NCBI RefSeq assembly: GCF_900302475.1
Contig: NZ_OMOQ01000003.1
Location: 1 to 64,000, forward strand
Length of the DNA stretch: 64,000 bases
Reading direction: 5' to 3'
DNA from: Defluviimonas aquaemixtae
Lineage (GTDB): Bacteria; Pseudomonadota; Alphaproteobacteria; Rhodobacterales; Rhodobacteraceae
Numbering within the stretch: position 1 is the stretch's first letter; every line of letters begins with the position of its first letter. The notes beneath the pieces were generated by a model. The model was not told where the DNA came from. It worked only from the letters and a program-made list of their open reading frames with translations, and did no database searches. Below, in pieces: positions 59,394 through 64,000 of the stretch. The translations under genes were made by a program, and so were the position numbers.

Positions 59394-59500
59394 CCGCGGC
59401 TGCTCCGGACCCGATCCGGGGCCTCATTCCCAACCGACAAGGCGGTCCCGCATCAAGATCCGGACTGCGTTCCGCGAAACCTCTCCCAAGGATCCCAAAA

Positions 59501-61096
59501 ATGGCTCCCAAAGTACTTGTATCCGACAAGCTCTCCGAAACCGCCGTCCAAGTCTTCCGCGACCGAGGGGTCGAGGTCGACTACTTGCCCGATCTCGGCA
59601 AGGACAAGGACGCGCTCCTCGCGCGGATCGGCGACTATGACGGCCTCGCGATCCGATCCGCGACGAAAGTGACAGAGAAGCTGCTGGCCGCCGCCGACAG
59701 GCTCAAGGTCATCGGCCGCGCCGGGATCGGCGTTGACAATGTCGACGTTTCGGCGGCGTCGAAGAAGGGCGTCATCGTGATGAACACGCCCTTCGGCAAC
59801 TCCGTTACGACTGCGGAACACGCGATCGCGATGATGTTCGCGGTCGCCCGGCAGCTTCCGGAAGCTTCGGCCTCGACCCATGACGGCAAGTGGGAGAAGA
59901 ACCGCTTCATGGGCGTAGAGCTTTTCAACAAGACGCTCGGCGTGATCGGCGCGGGCAATATCGGCTCTATCGTCTGCGACCGGGCGCTGGGCCTGCACAT
60001 GAAGGTTATTGCCTATGACCCGTATCTCTCAGAAGAGCGGGCGAAGTCCATGGGTGTCACGAAGGTCGATCTGGACGAGCTTCTGGCGCGGGCGGATTTT
60101 ATCACACTGCACGTGCCGCTGACCGACAAGACGCGGAACATCCTTTCGGCCGAAGCCATCAGCAAGACCAAGACGGGCGTGCGCATCATCAACTGCGCAC
60201 GCGGCGGTCTCGTCGATGAAAAGGCGCTTGCCGAAGCGCTCAAATCTGGCCGGGTCGCCGGCGCAGCCTTCGACGTCTTCGAGGTAGAGCCGGCGACGGA
60301 CTCGCCGCTCTTCCACCTCCCGAACGTCGTCGTCACGCCGCATCTCGGCGCCTCGACGTCGGAGGCGCAGGAGAACGTCGCAATCCAGGTTGCCGAACAG
60401 ATGTCGGACTACCTGCTGACCGGCGCGGTTCAGAACGCGCTCAACATGCCATCCGTCACCGCCGAAGAAGCCGCCGTCATGGGGCCGTGGCTAAAGCTCG
60501 CCGGGCATCTCGGGGCGTTCGCGGGACAACTCACCGACGAACCGATTAAGGCGATCAACGTGCTTTACGACGGCAATGTCAGCCACATGAACCTCGATGC
60601 GCTGAACTGCGCCGCCATATCCGGCATCATGAAGGCCACGAACCCGGACGTGAACTTGGTCTCGGCCCCGATCATCGCGCGTGAACGCGGGATCAAGATC
60701 GCGACGACGCGGCAGGAAAAGGGCGGCGTCTTCGAGGGCTACATGAAGCTCACGGTCGTGACCGGCAAGCGCGAGCGCTCGATCGCGGGCACGGTCTTTT
60801 CCGACGGCAAGCCTCGTTTCATCCAGATCAAGGGCATCACAATCGATGCCGAGATCGGGGCGCATATGCTTTACACCACGAACCGGGACGAGCCGGGCAT
60901 TATCGGCACGCTCGGCCACACGCTCGGCGATGCGGGCGTTAACATCGCCAACTTCACGCTAGGCCGCTCCGCGCAGGGCGGCGACGCGATAGCGCTTCTC
61001 TACCTCGACGAGGCGCCGAACCCAGAGGTCCTGAAACAGCTCGAGGCGACGGGCTTGTTCCAGCAGGTACGTCCGTTGGTGTTCGACGTCGCCTGA
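59501..61096 (+). CDS. serA: D-3-phosphoglycerate dehydrogenase
   Basis: The 531-residue protein is the long (type I) SerA: NAD motif GVIGAGNIGSIV, catalytic segments in INCARGGLVDEKALAEAL and VVTPHLGASTSEAQENVA, an intervening ASB domain and an ACT domain at the C-terminus (LYTTNRDEPGIIGTLGHTLG). It oxidises 3-phosphoglycerate to start serine synthesis. ATG 59501 is used; a longer upstream frame is unsupported. It shares strand and pathway with serC. Confidence 0.97.
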   Translation: MAPKVLVSDKLSETAVQVFRDRGVEVDYLPDLGKDKDALLARIGDYDGLAIRSATKVTEKLLAAADRLKVIGRAGIGVDNVDVSAASKKGVIVMNTPFGNSVTTAEHAIAMMFAVARQLPEASASTHDGKWEKNRFMGVELFNKTLGVIGAGNIGSIVCDRALGLHMKVIAYDPYLSEERAKSMGVTKVDLDELLARADFITLHVPLTDKTRNILSAEAISKTKTGVRIINCARGGLVDEKALAEALKSGRVAGAAFDVFEVEPATDSPLFHLPNVVVTPHLGASTSEAQENVAIQVAEQMSDYLLTGAVQNALNMPSVTAEEAAVMGPWLKLAGHLGAFAGQLTDEPIKAINVLYDGNVSHMNLDALNCAAISGIMKATNPDVNLVSAPIIARERGIKIATTRQEKGGVFEGYMKLTVVTGKRERSIAGTVFSDGKPRFIQIKGITIDAEIGAHMLYTTNRDEPGIIGTLGHTLGDAGVNIANFTLGRSAQGGDAIALLYLDEAPNPEVLKQLEATGLFQQVRPLVFDVA

Positions 61097-61190
61097 AAAC
61101 GACGCCTTCCGCGTCGCTCCTGTCAGAGCCTCGGCAGGGGTTCAGGGTGCATAGCAGTGTCCGGTTTCCTCTCGGAAAGGGACGACTGCG

Positions 61191-61799
61191 ATGCACCCGC
61201 CCGTTTTCGACGCGCTTCTGGACTCGCTTGCCGACGTCTACCGCGCCGAAGGGCGCGACGCGGCGGATCGGACGGCCCAAACACTGCTGACCACGCCCGC
61301 GCCGGAGGCGTTCACTGTGCAGCCCCCGTGCGCCCTTGATATGCTGATCCGCGGGCTGCTCGCGACCTCCGATCATCCGGCTGCCGTCGCTGCGCTCTGC
61401 GCGCAGGTCTACATTCCATGGGGCACCAACCCCGTGGCCGACCGGATGAGCGGCGAGGCCGCCGCGATCTGCGCAGTCACGACGCTCATGGGGCCAGAGG
61501 GGCCGATCCCTTCGCCGGATCATCGGCTTGGCCTCTTCTACCAGCGCCCCGACAGCTACTATGCGCTGCACAACCACGATGCCGACGAGACCTATGTGAT
61601 CCTTGCCGGCGAGGCGCTCTGGACGGCGGGTGACGACATTCGCATCCGTCGGCCGGGCGACTACATCCATCATCCGAGCCGCATGCCGCACGCGTTCCGC
61701 ACCGGCCCCGAGGGTGTCCTGGCGCTCTGGCGTTGGAGCGGCGACGTAAACACCCATTCCTATGCCTTCCTGCCCGATCCCGAACTGCGTATCGCCTGA
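61191..61799 (+). CDS. dddQ: DddQ-type dimethylsulfoniopropionate lyase (cupin)
   Basis: The 202-residue cupin has the DddQ active-site signature: Tyr124, then His129-x3-Glu133-x-Tyr135 in HDADETY, and His167 in RMPHAF. The spacing is the same as in characterised DddQ (H125, E129, Y131, H163, Y120), shifted by four. DddQ cleaves DMSP to dimethyl sulfide and acrylate in marine alphaproteobacteria. ATG 61191 follows GGAAAGGGA by about 10 nt. There is no acrylate-processing gene nearby in this window. Confidence 0.85.
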   Translation: MHPPVFDALLDSLADVYRAEGRDAADRTAQTLLTTPAPEAFTVQPPCALDMLIRGLLATSDHPAAVAALCAQVYIPWGTNPVADRMSGEAAAICAVTTLMGPEGPIPSPDHRLGLFYQRPDSYYALHNHDADETYVILAGEALWTAGDDIRIRRPGDYIHHPSRMPHAFRTGPEGVLALWRWSGDVNTHSYAFLPDPELRIA

Positions 61800-61868
61800 G
61801 CCCGATGCTTCGGTTGCGCGTGCCTGTGCACCACGATACGGTCCGCGCGGTTTTGCGAAGGGGCACTC

Positions 61869-62609
61869 ATGCGGATATACGCGGTAGGCGACGTCCACGG
61901 CCATCTCGACAAGCTCGCTGCCGCGCATCAGCGGATCGCCGCGGATCGTGAGCGCGTGGGTGACACGGGTGCGCCGGTCGTCCACATTGGCGATCTCGTG
62001 GACCGCGGGCCCGACAGCCGCGGCGTGATCGAGCATCTGATCCGGGGCCAGGAAGCCGGCGAAAACTGGGTCGTGCTGAAGGGCAATCACGACCGCATGT
62101 TCGAGCTGTTTCTGGCGGACCCGGACAACCACGATCCGGGCCTAAGGGCGCATCTGCACTGGGTGTCGCCAAATCTTGGCGGCGCGGCAACGCTGGCCTC
62201 GTACGGCGTGGAGGCGGCCGGCGAGCGTACGCTGTTCGACATCCACGAGACGACGCACGCTGCGGTGCCCGAGCGTCACGCCGCTTTCCTGCGCGATCTT
62301 CCGATCTATTGGGTGGCGGACGGCGTCGTCTTCGTCCATGCAGGTATTAGGCCCGGCGTGCCACTTGCAGAGCAGGCGGAAGACGACCTGCTGTGGATCA
62401 GGGACGAATTCCTGAACGATACGCGCGACCATGGCGCACTTATCGTCCATGGGCACACCCCGATAGAGGCCGTCACCCACTACGGCAACCGCGTGAATAT
62501 CGATACCGGCGCGGGCTACGGCCGGGCGCTGAGCGCTGTCGTGATCGAGGATGGACGGGCCTGGCTCCTGGCCGGAGAGGGGCGGCTCGAAATTCCGCCC
62601 CTGCGCTGA
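61869..62609 (+). CDS. metallophosphoesterase (PP1/ApaH-like)
   Basis: The 246-residue protein has the calcineurin-like motifs GDVHGHLD (7-14), GDLVDRGPDS, GNHDRMFELF and HGHTPIEAV, in the order seen in serine/threonine protein phosphatase-type or diadenosine tetraphosphatase-like enzymes. It binds two metals. It follows dddQ by 69 bp. The substrate is unknown; protein or nucleotide phosphate is possible. Confidence 0.9.
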   Translation: MRIYAVGDVHGHLDKLAAAHQRIAADRERVGDTGAPVVHIGDLVDRGPDSRGVIEHLIRGQEAGENWVVLKGNHDRMFELFLADPDNHDPGLRAHLHWVSPNLGGAATLASYGVEAAGERTLFDIHETTHAAVPERHAAFLRDLPIYWVADGVVFVHAGIRPGVPLAEQAEDDLLWIRDEFLNDTRDHGALIVHGHTPIEAVTHYGNRVNIDTGAGYGRALSAVVIEDGRAWLLAGEGRLEIPPLR

Positions 62610-62715
62610 TCGGCGTGACCAGGCAGAGCGCGCGTCTCGCGCGCACGTCATGTCTCGCCGGTCCTGCTTCGGCAGAGCCGGCTCGGGCGGTGCGATTGCC
62701 ATTGCGGAGGGATCG

Positions 62716-63606
62716 GTGCTTTATCTCCGGGATCGTTTGGAGGCGTTGATGGAAGAAACGGTGCAGGTGGGGCCAATCGATCGCGGCTTCGCACCCGTCA
62801 CGATGTTCAGCGTCCCGCGTATCGTGCGCCATCGTATCGCCGATGCGCGCTGGACTCTTCCGGATCTTAGAATTGCAGTCGTGTCGGACCTGCATGTCTG
62901 CCGCCCTTGGACGTCTCTTGCCGCGTTGCGGCGGATCGTGAACCAGGTGAACGCGCTCCGGCCCGACCTGATCCTTCTGCCGGGTGATTTCATTGCCGAT
63001 TCCAACCTGCCCGCCCGCCACGTTCCTGCATCCGCGATCGTGGCCGAACTCGGACGGTTGAGGGCGCCGCTCGGCATGGCAGCGGTGCTCGGCAATCACG
63101 ACTGGTGGGACTGCGCGCTGTCACGCGAGACGGAGTTTGCGCGCAATACCGTCGCCGAGGCGCTGGAGGGAAGCCCCGTCGCCCTTCTCTCGAATCGTTC
63201 TCTTGGCATCGAGCACGGCAACGGGCGATTCTGGATCGTCGGCATCGACAGCCAGCACGCGCGCAAGCATCTGAAAAAGCAGGGTTTTGAGGATCCCGAC
63301 ATAGCTTTCGCCGGGGTGCCTGACGGTGCGCCCGCGATCCTTCTCGCGCATGAGCCGGACTATTTCGCCGTGGGCGATCCGCGCGCGTTTGTCCAGGTTT
63401 CAGGCCACACCCATGGCGGGCAGGCCAACCTCTTCGGCTGGCGGCCGATGACTCCATCGGCTCATGGCAGCCGTTATGCTTGGGGCCATATCCGCGAGGC
63501 GGGGCGCCATCTGATCGTCTCGGGCGGGATCGGCTATTCCGGCGTGCCGCTCCGAATCCTGCAACCGCCAGAGATCACGCTGGTCACGCTGCAGCGCGGC
63601 GGCTAA
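62716..63606 (+). CDS. metallophosphoesterase (UDP-2,3-diacylglucosamine/YkuE-like)
   Basis: The 296-residue protein has motifs SDLHVCRPW, LPGDFIADS, GNHDWWDC and SGHTHGGQANL, matching the YkuE/LpxH-related phosphoesterase group. A GTG start at 62716 has GGAGGG 5 nt upstream and is chosen over upstream ATGs that lack ribosome sites. It may act on lipid or nucleotide phosphodiesters. Located 106 bp after the other metallophosphoesterase. Confidence 0.87.
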   Translation: MLYLRDRLEALMEETVQVGPIDRGFAPVTMFSVPRIVRHRIADARWTLPDLRIAVVSDLHVCRPWTSLAALRRIVNQVNALRPDLILLPGDFIADSNLPARHVPASAIVAELGRLRAPLGMAAVLGNHDWWDCALSRETEFARNTVAEALEGSPVALLSNRSLGIEHGNGRFWIVGIDSQHARKHLKKQGFEDPDIAFAGVPDGAPAILLAHEPDYFAVGDPRAFVQVSGHTHGGQANLFGWRPMTPSAHGSRYAWGHIREAGRHLIVSGGIGYSGVPLRILQPPEITLVTLQRGG

Positions 63607-63635
63607 AGTGGACGACGCAATCGAGGAGGGCTGAG

Positions 63636-64000
63636 ATGAGCGACGAAATCGTGATTTTGTCGGGTGCGCGCACCGCAATTGGAACATTCGGCGGAAGCCT
63701 CGCGGGCATGGCGCCCATCGACACCGCCACCGTGGCGGCGAAGGCTGCGCTCGAGCGTGCGGGCGTCGAGGGCGACCAGGTCGGCCATGTCGCTTTCGGC
63801 CATGTGATCAACACCGAGCCGCGCGACATGTATTTGAGCCGCGTGGCCGCTATGCAGGCAGGCGTGCCCGAGGAGACGCCCGCCATGAATGTCAACCGGC
63901 TTTGCGGATCGGGCGTGCAGGCGATCGTATCCTGCGTGCAGTCGCTCTCCATGGGGGACGCGGACTTCGCGCTCGCCGGCGGCGCCGAGAGCATGAGCCG
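63636..64000 (+). CDS. acetyl-CoA C-acetyltransferase, N-terminal part (partial)
   Basis: Only about 121 codons are inside the window; the gene runs off the right edge. The visible part starts MSDEIVILSGARTAIGTFGG and includes NVNRLCGSGVQA with the active-site cysteine of thiolases, followed by DADFALAGGAESM. GAGGAGGG lies upstream of ATG 63636. It is a thiolase (acetyl- or acyl-CoA acetyltransferase). The rest of the gene and its neighbours would decide the pathway. Confidence 0.93.
   Translation, partial: MSDEIVILSGARTAIGTFGGSLAGMAPIDTATVAAKAALERAGVEGDQVGHVAFGHVINTEPRDMYLSRVAAMQAGVPEETPAMNVNRLCGSGVQAIVSCVQSLSMGDADFALAGGAESMS

Noticed and set aside
1..64000. CRISPR arrays, complete insertion sequences, phage genes or rRNA
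   Set aside because: I saw no regularly spaced direct repeats, complete transposase, integrase, phage structural gene or rRNA signature in the window.

Overview
The window is high-GC DNA with tightly packed, often 4-bp-overlapping genes. It looks like a chromosomal segment of a marine-type alphaproteobacterium of the Rhodobacteraceae (Roseobacter group). Grounds are the gene families: TRAP transporter, two formate dehydrogenase systems, a DddQ-type DMSP lyase, a serC-serA pair with an alphaproteobacterial-style leader, and the SPOR/dacC/tmk/holB/tatD order. The assignment comes from family knowledge; no search was run.

Layout. 0-6 kb: the 5' end of a cytoplasmic NAD-type formate dehydrogenase subunit (cut by the window edge), a divergent TusA-like protein, and a minus-strand run fdhD-mobA-mobB-unknown-moeA that makes and inserts the molybdenum cofactor; then a DUF2478 protein. 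5-12 kb: minus-strand housekeeping operon (SPOR lipoprotein, D-Ala-D-Ala carboxypeptidase, tmk, holB, tatD, MBL hydrolase, AEC permease), then tRNA-Ser(UGA). 12-23 kb: accessory region with DsrE-like, AraC, two FMN-split-barrel proteins (one fused to GAF and a possible DNA-binding domain), GNAT, two sulfotransferases, two c-type cytochromes, a GFA-type zinc protein and a LysR regulator. 23-28 kb: TRAP transporter (dctPQM) with a co-transcribed amidase and a 53-aa membrane protein.

28-41 kb: a periplasmic, membrane-bound formate dehydrogenase locus: Mrp-type Fe-S carrier, lipoate-ligase-like protein, a TupA-like/cytochrome c fusion, a polyferredoxin, DUF3305, DUF3306, TorD-like chaperone, Tat-signal small protein, FdhA, FdhB, FdhC and a 41-aa peptide. 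Formate is oxidised outside the membrane and electrons pass through FdhB to the cytochrome b subunit. The Moco genes at the left edge could serve both dehydrogenases.

41-53 kb is the most unusual part: a short YcaO-domain protein overlapping an SARP/BTAD-TPR regulator, several small proteins with C-terminal cysteines, a hemopexin-metallopeptidase-hemopexin protein, a membrane-anchored protein with a Cys/Ser/Thr/Gly/Asp tail, a GNAT acetyltransferase, an LCAT-like hydrolase and a giant protein joining a catalytically dead class-3 lipase domain to a subtilase. I propose it as a candidate modified-peptide or secreted-effector system. The evidence is domain content and gene order only.

53-64 kb: a degraded stretch with a LacI remnant, IalB-like protein, asparaginase, YciI-like, SRPBCC and ArsR genes, the complete serine pathway genes serB, serC, serA, then dddQ, two metallophosphoesterases and the start of a thiolase cut by the right edge.
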